Assembly: GCF_000246855.1 (NCBI RefSeq)
Contig: NC_016609.1
Span: forward strand, 1,612,001-1,676,000
Source of the DNA: Niastella koreensis GR20-10
Lineage (GTDB): Bacteria > Bacteroidota > Bacteroidia > Chitinophagales > Chitinophagaceae
Reading direction: 5' to 3'
DNA: 64,000 nt
The first letter of the stretch is position 1, and every line of letters begins with the position of its first letter. The position numbers were made by a program, and so were the translations under genes. Below, one piece after another: positions 19,796-28,635 of this stretch. The notes under the pieces were generated by a model. It saw only the letters and a program-made list of their open reading frames with translations. It ran no database searches and had not been told where the DNA came from.

Positions 19796-20940
19796 TGCGA
19801 TAAATACCTTCCAGTCTGTGGGTTAAACGTTCGCCAGCTATGCCAGAATTCCTGGTAGGCCTGTAACGGTTGTAATGAATAAGAAGTATCAATACCTGTG
19901 CCGTCTATTCTGAAATGTTTGTTGTTTAAAAGAAGGGTATCGTTTTTCAATAATAAGTGGGCATTCGCCGAAGGTAAGCCAAATGCAAAAAAGCTCCTGT
20001 TGTCTGAAGCCAGCACAACAGCCAGGAAAGTACCATCTACGTTATCGTGAATGATCCTTTCTTTTTTTAACAGGTTCCAGTCATAGGCTTTTTGACCGGT
20101 TGCGGTTTTTATGCCTATCACCCATGATTTATCCTTCCAGGAAAGGCTGTCAGTTCCCGTGAGTTTGCTCTTGCTTGCGCCGCTTTCATATTTCAGGGTG
20201 GAATCATAGGAAGTGATAAAAACGGGATCAGCCTGCATAATCTTTGAATCGGGATGCAATTCCAGCCATTTGGCCATCGACGTTTGTGTGCTCAGCACTT
20301 CAGGCAATTGCTGACCTTTTAATTTTCCTGCTACTGCTTTACCGGTTGCCTGCTGCCACCAGCTTTTGGAGCCGGCATCTTCCAGCATGGCATTGAAGTG
20401 GTCCATTCCCACCAGCCTGAACGTTTCTTTTTTTCCATTCATAACCGGCTCATATACCCGCCCGGTGCGGCAGACTGTACAATAGGTAACCAGTATGGGT
20501 TTACCCCCAACTACATCCTGCACGTGATGATGGTAGCCTAAAAACCGGATTGGATAAGCTTTCGATTCGCCGTTTATGGTAACACCGATCACCAGCCGGT
20601 CGCGGTCTACTTTGTTTTCTGCTGTGCCGGCGAATAGTATGTTTTGAGGCTGTTTAAACATAGCGTCGGCCGCCATCTTGTAATTAGCCATATAAATTAC
20701 CGCGGCAAGAATAATAATGGGTACTGCCAGGGCCCATTTTCTGCGCCATGAACCGCGTACAAGTCCAATAATGATCATTACCCCGAATAAGCAGCGAAAT
20801 CCCCAACGCCATCGATATAAGAAATAGGCGGTATCGATGCTGTTCATTCGCTGACTGCCAGGCATTGGCATAATGAAGTAAATAGCGGCTACTTCAAAAA
20901 GGAGTAAGGCTATGCAGCCCAACCAAAAGAGTTTTTTCAT
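19792..20940 (-). CDS. DUF3179 domain membrane protein
   Basis: 382 residues. Three N-terminal transmembrane helices lie in about residues 1-100 (for example KWALAVPIIILAAVIYMANY). The DUF3179 domain (about 115-370) follows, with the characteristic VTYCTVCRTGRVYEP element, GMDHFNAMLEDAG and a SKSWWQQATGKAVAG stretch. The two cysteines in TYCTVC are conserved in the family and could bind metal or form a disulfide; the biochemical role is not established. The reading frame ends inside the stop codon of the convergent pelA gene. It is not obviously linked to pectin use. Confidence 0.85.
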   Translation of the reverse strand: MKKLFWLGCIALLLFEVAAIYFIMPMPGSQRMNSIDTAYFLYRWRWGFRCLFGVMIIIGLVRGSWRRKWALAVPIIILAAVIYMANYKMAADAMFKQPQNILFAGTAENKVDRDRLVIGVTINGESKAYPIRFLGYHHHVQDVVGGKPILVTYCTVCRTGRVYEPVMNGKKETFRLVGMDHFNAMLEDAGSKSWWQQATGKAVAGKLKGQQLPEVLSTQTSMAKWLELHPDSKIMQADPVFITSYDSTLKYESGASKSKLTGTDSLSWKDKSWVIGIKTATGQKAYDWNLLKKERIIHDNVDGTFLAVVLASDNRSFFAFGLPSANAHLLLKNDTLLLNNKHFRIDGTGIDTSYSLQPLQAYQEFWHSWRTFNPQTGRYLSH

Positions 20941-20990
20941 ATGCAGTTGTAGTAATACAATTTACTGAAAAAACTTTAATGTCCGCCTTA

Positions 20991-21761
20991 TTATGCCCTA
21001 TAGGCACTGGCGATAGCGTCCCATAATTTTATCCGGTGTAAAAGGGCATTCTTTACTGCATCGGTGGCCTCTTGCCATTTTGCTGCGTCGGTGCCGTTAA
21101 GCGCTGACGTCATTTTATAGGCCAGCTGAGAGTGGTGTTCGCCATCTACCTCAATATGCCGCTCCAGGTAGTATTTTAACGTACTGAATTTATTGTCCGT
21201 TTGTTTGTTCAGTTCACTTACAAAAGTGATAAACATGCCAGGGATAAGATCTTCTCTTCCAAAAGTAAAAACGGCTGCCTGAACGTGAGGTTTGTTGCTA
21301 TTTACTACAGCAAACGTGCTTTGAACGAAATCAGCTGAAGCCAACGGCGTTTTGGCGGTATGAAGGCTATCTGTCAGGGATGCTTTTTTCTTCAGACTAT
21401 TGATAAACGTGTTGATCGGATCCAGGTTGCAGCCCGCTTCTTCCATGGCTCTTAAATACAACTCGAAATGACTGGTGCGGTTGCCCTGTTCATCTATGTC
21501 AGATTCTTCGCCCAAAACGATCTCATTGATCAGGTACCTGGTTTGCGCATTTCCCACAGGTACCCAGGGAAGTTCAATGCCGGTAAGATTGCGCTGGAGC
21601 GATTTCAACAGGGACATAAAATCCCAGACAGCATAAACGTGGTGCTCCATGAATGTGCTCAGCCGGTTGATATTATTGGTTTCGGCATACAAAGGATGTT
21701 GGATCAATTGCTGGCGCAAAGGTTCAATGTCACGCCTCAATGCATTCAGGTATTCGCTCAT
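20991..21761 (-). CDS. DUF3050 family protein, possible heme-oxygenase-like diiron fold
   Basis: 256 residues from the ATG at 21761, which gives the usual family start ([20 protein letters not shown]); 21779 is an alternative. All-helical, no signal peptide, so cytoplasmic. Clustered acidic and histidine residues occur at about 39-41 ([12 protein letters not shown]) and 200-210 ([14 protein letters not shown]). This resembles ligand patterns of heme-oxygenase-like oxidases, but that is inference from spacing alone. The family assignment is firm; the reaction is unknown. Its upstream region carries the first copy of an 83-bp repeat. Confidence 0.85.
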   Translation of the reverse strand: MSEYLNALRRDIEPLRQQLIQHPLYAETNNINRLSTFMEHHVYAVWDFMSLLKSLQRNLTGIELPWVPVGNAQTRYLINEIVLGEESDIDEQGNRTSHFELYLRAMEEAGCNLDPINTFINSLKKKASLTDSLHTAKTPLASADFVQSTFAVVNSNKPHVQAAVFTFGREDLIPGMFITFVSELNKQTDNKFSTLKYYLERHIEVDGEHHSQLAYKMTSALNGTDAAKWQEATDAVKNALLHRIKLWDAIASAYRA

Positions 21762-21804
21762 AGTTTTTAAAAGGCGCAAAGATATATAATCGGCAATAGT
21801 ACAT

Positions 21805-21887
21805 ACATTTTAATGTTCCATAAGCAGCATAACCCGCATTTCGACGGCCTTACCCTTATAAACAAGATAAAAATGACCAATAAGAAA
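21805..21887 (+). repeat. 83-bp direct repeat, left copy
   Basis: Begins ACATTTTAATGTTCCATAAG and ends ATGACCAATAAGAAA. It matches 23116-23198 in the same orientation with about 4 mismatches, all in a short central stretch. It lies just upstream of the DUF3050 start on the minus strand. Confidence 0.95.
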
Positions 21888-21896
21888 TTGCGGTCT

Positions 21897-21940
21897 CCTT
21901 GCTTTCGGGTAACGAAGAAAAGACAAAAAGAAATCGTACA
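21897..21940 (-). pseudogene. Remnant of an FtsX-type permease gene
   Basis: About 44 bp are nearly identical (roughly 41 of 45 positions) to 17599-17643 inside the intact permease gene, the part encoding YDLLLSFSSLPESK. Here a single-base deletion splits the frame (YDFFLSF / SSLPESK). It probably marks loss of a paralogous permease gene. Confidence 0.7.
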
Positions 21941-22570
21941 GGCTTACTAACCGCATTTTAAAAGTAACACCATCAAGTTCTACAGCTTATGTGCGGGAAG
22001 GCAGTGGAATGTACTCAGTTTGTATAAAAACTGGCACCGGCGGCCTCTTACGCAAAGCGAAATACACTTATTATGGCCGCAAGCGGTTGGGAATGGTGAC
22101 AACTCATGAGGGACAGGATGCTGTGGTAGTGCAGGGGTGCGGCTTCAACAACGGAACAAGTAGTACCTGTACACGTGGGGAAAAGAAAAAGCCAGTATAG
22201 ATCAAATCGGGAAAAGTTTAAATATTACACATGTAATTTCTTTTTGGGAGATTAGTAATAGCATAACTAACAGTCATATGAGAGGTCATGCCGATGTTGG
22301 AATTGGAATGCGTGCTAATATGTTTCAAAATTTTAAGATCAGTGATGCTTGCAACCGTAGTCCTTTTCAAATTCCTTCGGATACAATTTGTTTTAATTTC
22401 TAACATCCTGAAACTCTCCTCTCATATTTCAATTTACCAATCCCATAAAACATTTAGCTGGCCCAATAATTCGTTTTGCTTGCTCCGTAATCGTTTATAA
22501 CACGTACATAATTAAGTCACTACCTCCGCGATTAACCCGGTACGCTGCTCCCACCTACACCTAGCCTCCC

Positions 22571-23110
22571 ATTTTTACTTTAATACTTCCAAATTCAAAA
22601 ACTATCCTCCACAATTTTAGTGCAAGGCAGCAAATTCTATTTGGAACTCCAGCAATTTTTGCTGAAGCCTGAATAATTTTACTTTGGGACTGCCTATTTC
22701 AATTTTAGGTGATCCGTGCTATATATATCAGACCAAAAGTTAGTTCATGCCTTCCAAAAGTTTCCAGGCAGCCACAAAAAGTTTGTAGACCCCTATAAAA
22801 AATCGATACGAGGCTAGAAAAAATCACCTGGAAGCTTCCAAAAGTTAAAATGATGGTTGCCCAAGTAATTTTCAACTTCGCCTAAGGAATTTTGAACCTG
22901 GCTCAACCTATTGGGAGAACAGCACAATTAGATTGGCGCATCGGGCAATCTATATTGAACTTCCTGGGTGCTATTTGCCTCCTCAGACAATGCAAAGGCG
23001 TCACCCGAAATACTATTCCTGTCATCCCAAAAGCTGAAGTTGCCAAACAATAAGCGGAAGTAGTAAAAAAAATATCATTTCCCTAATAAAATAATCCTCC
23101 CCGCAAATCC
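22571..23110. repeat. Phased AT-tract array, about 21-bp period
   Basis: Short A or AT cores recur every 20-22 bp, separated by unique GC-richer stretches that often end in CC. AATT or T-tract cores start at 22571, 22592, 22613, 22633, 22654 and 22675. A-runs start at 22735, 22756, 22776, 22797, 22818 and 22840. AATTTT occurs at 22867 and 22888, and AAAAG returns in phase at 23029. Spacing of two helical turns would give strong intrinsic curvature. Units are not conserved enough to be a CRISPR or minisatellite. Confidence 0.65.
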
Positions 23111-23115
23111 TGCCC

Positions 23116-23198
23116 ACATTTTAATGTTCCATAAGCAGCATAACCCCCGGTTCAACGGCCTTACCCTTATAAACAAGATAAAAATGACCAATAAGAAA
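23116..23198 (+). repeat. 83-bp direct repeat, right copy
   Basis: Same-orientation copy of 21805-21887, placed about 100 bp upstream of the SusC 2 start. Matching is resumed a few bases beyond the end (GGTCT in both), so the ancestral repeat may have been slightly longer. Confidence 0.95.
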
Positions 23199-23301
23199 AG
23201 GCCCGGTCTTTTCAGGATGGTACAGGATGGCTCAGGATGATTTTAGCATCAGGAAAGGATAACTTACTAATGCTTTTGTAAAATTAAACCGAACTGCTAA
23301 T

Positions 23302-26300
23302 ATGAAACAAACGATTGCTTGCAAGCGACATGTCATACTCATGTCGCTTCTGAATCTCTTTGCTATTTTTTCTTTCGCGCAAACCAATTTCCCCGTAACC
23401 GGTAAAATTACAGACAATGCTGGCAGCCCCCTGCAGGGTGTTACTGTGCAGGTAAAGGGCGGCAAAGTAGTGACCACTACGGCTGCGGATGGAACTTTCT
23501 CCCTTCACGCGCCATCCGGCACATCCATTCTTGTTCTTAGTTCGGTTGGGTTTATTACCAAGGAAGTACCCATTGAAAACAAGGAACAGTTAACGATCAC
23601 CTTAAGCACGGCCGATAACTCGATGGACCAGGTGGTGGTTATTGGTTATGGCGCCGTAAAAAAGAAAGATGTAACAGGGGCTGTTACTGGTATTGGTGAA
23701 AAAGACATTAAGTCAAGACCGGTAGATAATGCCCTGCAGGCCATGCAGGGTAAAGTAGCTGGTGTTGATATTGCTACATCAGAACGTCCCGGTACGGTAG
23801 GTACAATTAACATCCGGGGTGTACGTTCATTAACAGCTTCAAATTCACCCCTGTATGTGGTTGATGGGATCCCCCTTATGACAGGAGGGATCGAATACAT
23901 CAACCCCAGTGATATTGAGTCCATCGATGTATTGAAAGACGCTTCGGCAACGGCCATTTATGGTTCCCGGGGCGCCAATGGGGTAGTGATAGTTACCACT
24001 AAACAGGCCAAGGCCGGCAGAACCTCCCTGAATTTGAACCTGAGTACAACATCTGAAAAACTGATTGACCGGGAGGACATGTTCAATGCCTCCGATTATA
24101 TAACTTTTCGCCGCTGGGCCAGGTATTACCAGGCCCCGGCCACCTATGCGCGTGGTGACCAACCCACTATTGCCAATGATAAAACCATCTTCCTGGCCAC
24201 CAGCGACCCCACAGCCTGGGCAAATATTCAAAAAGGCTGGGCCTCCGGAACCTGGGACGGCTCAAAGGTGGCCACTACCGACTGGCGGGGAATGGTTACT
24301 CAAACCGGCATCACCAAAAACCTGAATATGAGCGTGAGTGGTGGTAGTGAGAAAGCAAAAGCCTACGCTTCATTCGGCTATTTAAATAATACCGGTACAA
24401 CAAAAGGACAGAGCTATACCCGGTATACAGTTAATGTGAATGGTGATGTGAATGCCACCAAATGGCTTCAGTTCGGTACTAACCTTACGGTATCGTACAT
24501 GAAACAGGAATTCGGGCAATCCAAAATAGGTGCTACCACCGTGTCTTCCTCAAACAGCCTGTATGAATCTGCCAGGGCCCTGTTTCCTTATGCGATGCCT
24601 TATGATTCTGCCGGAAACCGGATCTACAACCCCGGTGGCGATATTGCCTTTAAAAATGTAGCCAACGAGTGGAATTTAAACCAGGACCAACGGGTAACGC
24701 TGCGCGCTTTTGCCAGTATTTACGGACAGATTGACCTGGGCAACATTCTCCCGGTTTTAAAGGGTTTAAAATACCGGTTGAATTTCGGTCCGGACTACTC
24801 CAACTACCGGGATGGCACTTATATCGATGCCAATTCGGTTATCAGCAGCGGCTCCAATTCTGCTTCGCTTAACAAACAGCAGACGTTCTCTTATACCCTC
24901 GATAACCTGGTGTATTATAATAAGACCATCGGCCGTCACGACATTGGAGTTACTTTACTGGCCAGCCAGACTAAATTTACAAGTGACAGTAGTTATATTT
25001 CTGCTAACGGTATTCCTTTTGGCAGTCAGAAATGGAATGCGTTATCGAAAAACTATATTCCCGCAGCTAATTTAACAGGATATGCATCGGGTTTGCTCGA
25101 AAGCCAGTTGCAGTCGTTGATGGCCCGCATCAACTACAGTTATAACGACAAGTACCTGTTAACTGTTTCTGCCCGCCGTGATGGCGCCTCCATGCTGGCT
25201 GAAGGGCACAAATATTCCTGGTTCCCTTCAATGGCCATTGCCTGGCGCATCAACAATGAAGACTTTATGAAAAACGCCACCTGGGTAAATGACTTTAAAT
25301 TGCGGTTGGGGGTAGGAACTACCGGTAACTCGGCCATCAAACCATACGCTACCCAAGGTGCTACCACCTCGCTCTTTTATCCATTTACCACATCCACAAC
25401 CGTTATTACGCCCGGCGGTATTCCCCCGGCTACCTTTGCCAACCAATCGCTGGGCTGGGAAAAGACCACGCAATATAACCTGGGTATCGACTTCTCCGTG
25501 CTGAACAGAAGGGTCTTCGGTAGCCTGGATCTGTATAAATCAAGAACCACCGATCTGCTGGTGCAGATGTCTATCCCCACTGTTACCGGTTATACAAACA
25601 CCTTTGCCAATGTGGGCGAAACCAGGAACAAGGGAATGGACCTGAGTTTAACAACGGTCAATATAAACAGAAGAGACTTTACCTGGACAACCACTATGAG
25701 TATCTCCTGGCAAAAAGATGAGATCGTTTCCCTCTCCAACGGCAAGCAGGACGATATCAATAACAACTGGTTCATTGGCCAGTCGATAGGAATGATCTAT
25801 GGGTACCAGAGTGCAGGCATCTGGCAGGTTGCCGATTCAAACACGTACAGGGCATATAATACGAAAGGGAAAACCAATTTTTCACCTGGTAATGCCCGGC
25901 CGAAAGATATCAATGGCGATACCCTTATTGACGCCAACCACGACCGCGTACTTGTTGGCAATTCAAGACCAAGATGGATTGTGGGTATGACCAATACCTT
26001 CACCTACAAAAACTTTGAATTGTCCGTCTTCCTGTATGGCCGGTTGAAATATACCTATAACACAGGTGGCGAAGCAGAAGTTGCCCGTGGTACACAACGG
26101 TCGATCAATTATTGGAATGATAATAATATGCACGCAGATTACCAAAAGCCTATCTATTCTGAAGGAAGCGGCGATTCTTACTATGTGGTATTAGGTTATA
26201 AGAGTGGCTCGTTTATCAAGATCCGCAATATCTCGTTAGGGTATACGCTCGATCACAAAGCGTTAAAGACAAATGCGATCTCCAGCTTAAAAGTATATGC

Positions 26301-26412
26301 ACAGGTGGTGAACCCGGCAATCCTGTTTTCAAAGGTCGGCTGGTTGGATATGGATACACAATCGCCTGTCTATAACAGGGGCATCACCTTTGGTATAAAC
26401 GCAGCATTTTAA
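23302..26412 (+). CDS. SusC/RagA-type TonB-linked outer-membrane receptor 2
   Basis: 1036 residues. Signal peptide ending SLLNLFAIFSFAQ, CarbopepD-regulatory-like domain (about 32-112, GKITDNAGSPLQGVTVQVKG), TonB-box-like DQVVVIGYGAVKKKDVTGAV, plug with PLYVVDGIPL and TAIYGSRGANGVVIVTTK, then the barrel. The plug motifs are close to textbook for the family and close to those of receptor 3, less so to receptors 1 and 4. SusD 2 follows 30 bp downstream. The gene begins just after the repeat-bounded non-coding segment, whose right repeat falls in its promoter region. Confidence 0.96.
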   Translation: MKQTIACKRHVILMSLLNLFAIFSFAQTNFPVTGKITDNAGSPLQGVTVQVKGGKVVTTTAADGTFSLHAPSGTSILVLSSVGFITKEVPIENKEQLTITLSTADNSMDQVVVIGYGAVKKKDVTGAVTGIGEKDIKSRPVDNALQAMQGKVAGVDIATSERPGTVGTINIRGVRSLTASNSPLYVVDGIPLMTGGIEYINPSDIESIDVLKDASATAIYGSRGANGVVIVTTKQAKAGRTSLNLNLSTTSEKLIDREDMFNASDYITFRRWARYYQAPATYARGDQPTIANDKTIFLATSDPTAWANIQKGWASGTWDGSKVATTDWRGMVTQTGITKNLNMSVSGGSEKAKAYASFGYLNNTGTTKGQSYTRYTVNVNGDVNATKWLQFGTNLTVSYMKQEFGQSKIGATTVSSSNSLYESARALFPYAMPYDSAGNRIYNPGGDIAFKNVANEWNLNQDQRVTLRAFASIYGQIDLGNILPVLKGLKYRLNFGPDYSNYRDGTYIDANSVISSGSNSASLNKQQTFSYTLDNLVYYNKTIGRHDIGVTLLASQTKFTSDSSYISANGIPFGSQKWNALSKNYIPAANLTGYASGLLESQLQSLMARINYSYNDKYLLTVSARRDGASMLAEGHKYSWFPSMAIAWRINNEDFMKNATWVNDFKLRLGVGTTGNSAIKPYATQGATTSLFYPFTTSTTVITPGGIPPATFANQSLGWEKTTQYNLGIDFSVLNRRVFGSLDLYKSRTTDLLVQMSIPTVTGYTNTFANVGETRNKGMDLSLTTVNINRRDFTWTTTMSISWQKDEIVSLSNGKQDDINNNWFIGQSIGMIYGYQSAGIWQVADSNTYRAYNTKGKTNFSPGNARPKDINGDTLIDANHDRVLVGNSRPRWIVGMTNTFTYKNFELSVFLYGRLKYTYNTGGEAEVARGTQRSINYWNDNNMHADYQKPIYSEGSGDSYYVVLGYKSGSFIKIRNISLGYTLDHKALKTNAISSLKVYAQVVNPAILFSKVGWLDMDTQSPVYNRGITFGINAAF

Positions 26413-26442
26413 CCCTAACCATTAACGATAAAATACAAGACA

Positions 26443-28395
26443 ATGAACACAAAGAAAATAATATATAGTATATCGCTTCTGGCAGGGTTGATTGCGATGG
26501 CATCCTGCAAGAAAGATTTCCTGAACGAGACATTGACTACCGACAGGAACCTGGAGTATTTTAAAACCGATGCCGGCATTCAGGCATTGGCAGTAGGTAC
26601 TTATTACCAGGTGTTTGCTTTGCCATTTGCTTCTGAGTGGGCTTATTGTACAATGAACTATGGGGTGGATGAGTTTATGGTAGGCGGCGACCCTTCCAAT
26701 GGTTCCTGGAACAACTACGATGCAGGATACAAATCGATAGTTACCATTAATAACGGTAATACGGCAACAGCCAATGTGCAATGGGATACCTTGTATACCG
26801 GCATCGGCGATGCCAACCTGTTGATAAAAAATGCCACTGCCAGCACCTCTACTTCAGATGTTATTAAAAAACAATCGTTGGGCGAAGGATATTTCTTCAG
26901 GGCATATTGCTACCTGCACCTGGTTTCACAATACGGCGGCGTGCCGCTGAAGACAGAGCCCAGCACCACGATTGAAAAGGAATTTACCCGGGCAACACCT
27001 GAAGAGGTGTACAAACAGATCATCGATGATTTTAAACAGGCCTATAACCTGTTGTCCAATGGAAGTTCGCCCGCAAGGATCACCAAAGATGCGGCAGCAC
27101 ACTACCTGGCAAAAGCCTACCTTTTCCGCGCCAGCGAGATCAATGATTCCTGGAACTCAGCTTACAAAGCTGCCGACCTGGCTGCGATTGTGCCTTTGTG
27201 TGACGAAGTAATTTCTCACCATCCGCTCACGCCCCAGTTTGCAGACCTTTGGAAATATACCGGTCCGGACGCTGCTAACGAAAAGCTGCAGGAACTGATC
27301 CTCTCGGCGCAATTCACGGCCGATGTTTCTACCAACGGCGCCAATACCCAGCACCTGTACTGGGGATCCCGTTACGACGATATTTCCCAAATGCAACGTG
27401 ATATTACCGGCGACCGGCCATTCAGCCGTTTGCGCACCAATTATTATATGTTCAGGATCTATGACCAGGTTAATGACTCCCGGTTCTGGAAAAGCTTCAG
27501 AACAAAATGGCGGTTGAATAAATCTGCCGGTTCTTACTATGTAAACGGCGATCTGGGCATTATGTTTGTCATCAATCAGCCTGGCGATAACCGCTTTTCT
27601 GCATACAAGCTGAACGATGTGGTTACGTATAGTAAAACAGGTAAAACCATTCCGAACGTATATGTTGCCTTTCCTACCGGAGTAAATACCGATGGCGCCA
27701 TGTTGGTTGACGTGCGGTTCCCTTCTTTAAGCAAACATTTGGATGGGTCAAGGATAGCATTGAATGAAACCCGGGGTTTACGGGACATGAACCTGGCCCG
27801 CTCCGCAGAAACTTACCTCATGGCGGCTGAAGCCAAGGTGAGGCTGGCAAAGCTGGGGACCGGCGCGTATACCGATGCTCTGACTTATATTAACCCGGTG
27901 AGGGCCCGCGCCCAATATGTATCCGGGGAAGATCGTTCCGCTTATTATGATGGCGGTAATGCGCAGGGAACATCCGGTCAAAGCCCTGCCATCAATTCCT
28001 TCATCGCGGAGAACTCCTATTACGAGTCGAATAATATCGCGGTTACCACGGCTGCTTCCAACAGCCTGGCTATTACAAATATCAATGCCCTGCCAGCTGG
28101 TGATGAATATGTGATCTCCAGGTTGGGATTAACCGGTGATTATGACAGAATGATGGCGCTGGTGCTGGACGAACGTTCAAGAGAACTGGTAGGTGAATAC
28201 AAACGCTGGGAAGACCTGTCGAGAACAAAAACACTGGTATCGAGGGTAAAAGCATTTAATACTCAGGCAGCGCCTAACATCAGGGACATTCACGTGCTGC
28301 GGCCAATTCCGCAAACATACCTCGACGGTATCCAGTTAAACGGTAAGGCATTGTCGGCCGATGAAAAACAATCGCAACAAAATCCCGGATTCTGA
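26443..28395 (+). CDS. SusD/RagB-type surface glycan-binding lipoprotein 2
   Basis: 650 residues, lipoprotein signal with lipobox at AMASC. The long SusD form shows the helical core (GEGYFFRAYCYLHLVSQYGGVPL around residue 150) and the C-terminal binding/TPR region, LVLDERSRELVGEYKRWEDLSRTKTL near residue 570. Length suggests extra surface loops compared with SusD 1, typical of proteins binding larger or branched oligosaccharides. It pairs with receptor 2. The stop codon is followed with no gap by an inverted heptamer-repeat element, then a terminator. Confidence 0.95.
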   Translation: MNTKKIIYSISLLAGLIAMASCKKDFLNETLTTDRNLEYFKTDAGIQALAVGTYYQVFALPFASEWAYCTMNYGVDEFMVGGDPSNGSWNNYDAGYKSIVTINNGNTATANVQWDTLYTGIGDANLLIKNATASTSTSDVIKKQSLGEGYFFRAYCYLHLVSQYGGVPLKTEPSTTIEKEFTRATPEEVYKQIIDDFKQAYNLLSNGSSPARITKDAAAHYLAKAYLFRASEINDSWNSAYKAADLAAIVPLCDEVISHHPLTPQFADLWKYTGPDAANEKLQELILSAQFTADVSTNGANTQHLYWGSRYDDISQMQRDITGDRPFSRLRTNYYMFRIYDQVNDSRFWKSFRTKWRLNKSAGSYYVNGDLGIMFVINQPGDNRFSAYKLNDVVTYSKTGKTIPNVYVAFPTGVNTDGAMLVDVRFPSLSKHLDGSRIALNETRGLRDMNLARSAETYLMAAEAKVRLAKLGTGAYTDALTYINPVRARAQYVSGEDRSAYYDGGNAQGTSGQSPAINSFIAENSYYESNNIAVTTAASNSLAITNINALPAGDEYVISRLGLTGDYDRMMALVLDERSRELVGEYKRWEDLSRTKTLVSRVKAFNTQAAPNIRDIHVLRPIPQTYLDGIQLNGKALSADEKQSQQNPGF

Positions 28396-28493
28396 TAGTG
28401 AGTAGTGAGTAGTCAGTAGTGAGTATGGCTCGCTATTTTTCAAGAGTCTTGTAATGTCGGTAACCCACTCACTACTCACTACTCACTACTAAC
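28396..28493. repeat. Heptamer-repeat palindromic element, copy A
   Basis: Four 7-bp units, mostly TAGTGAG, begin at the base after the SusD 2 stop (28396-28423). A 40-50-bp core follows, then reverse-complement CTCACTA units (28468-28488). Copy B at 48341-48434 has the same arms and a related core (shared CTCGC, GTCT, TCGG, AACCCACTC). Confidence 0.9.
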
Positions 28494-28510
28494 ATAGTTA
28501 TATTAGCAGT

Positions 28511-28541
28511 AAAGCCCCGGTGGTCTCGCCGGAGCTTTTAC
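28511..28541 (+). terminator. Terminator after SusC/SusD 2
   Basis: Stem AAAGCCCCGGTG with CGCCGGAGCTTT, one or two mismatches, TCT-type loop, then TTTTA. It resembles the stronger hairpin at 48294-48339. Confidence 0.75.
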
Positions 28542-28577
28542 ATAAATGACTGTTCCTCAATTTGTAAATTTTTGTAA

Positions 28578-28624
28578 CTGTACTTATTCAAACCATTTCT
28601 GTACAAACAGAAACCTTTTCGTAA
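28578..28624 (+). promoter_or_regulatory. Candidate hybrid-regulator binding site upstream of the GH28 operon
   Basis: Two direct half-sites, AAACCATTTCTGTA at 28590 and AAACCTTTTCGTAA at 28611, are exactly 21 bp apart (two helical turns), as expected for a dimeric AraC-type protein. The whole block matches 35842-35887 upstream of SusC 3 at about 39 of 46 positions. Confidence 0.7.
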
Positions 28625-28635
28625 CCACTAAACAA

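Larger units (their letters stand above)
21888..23115. other. Gene-free 1.2-kb segment enclosed by the 83-bp direct repeats
   Basis: No open frame here has a family match, a credible ribosome-binding site or coding-like composition; the longest frames are 60-70 residues. The left part holds a permease-gene remnant. From about 22571 onward the sequence shows AT tracts every 20-22 bp. No transposase, inverted termini or tRNA were seen. Confidence 0.75.

Noticed and set aside
21991-22200. 69-residue frame with GTG start (MREGSGMYSVCIKT)
   Set aside because: No ribosome-binding site, no family resemblance, and the neighbourhood is decayed non-coding sequence.
22218-22500. Two overlapping frames on opposite strands (62 and 70 residues)
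   Set aside because: Low-complexity hydrophobic or mixed sequence in AT-rich DNA; neither looks coding.
22571-23110. CRISPR array with about 21-bp units
   Set aside because: Only the spacing and AT-rich core are conserved; there is no constant repeat of 23 bp or more, no spacer regularity and no cas gene.
21805-23198. Insertion sequence flanked by direct repeats
   Set aside because: No transposase frame and no terminal inverted repeats; 83 bp is far longer than a target-site duplication.
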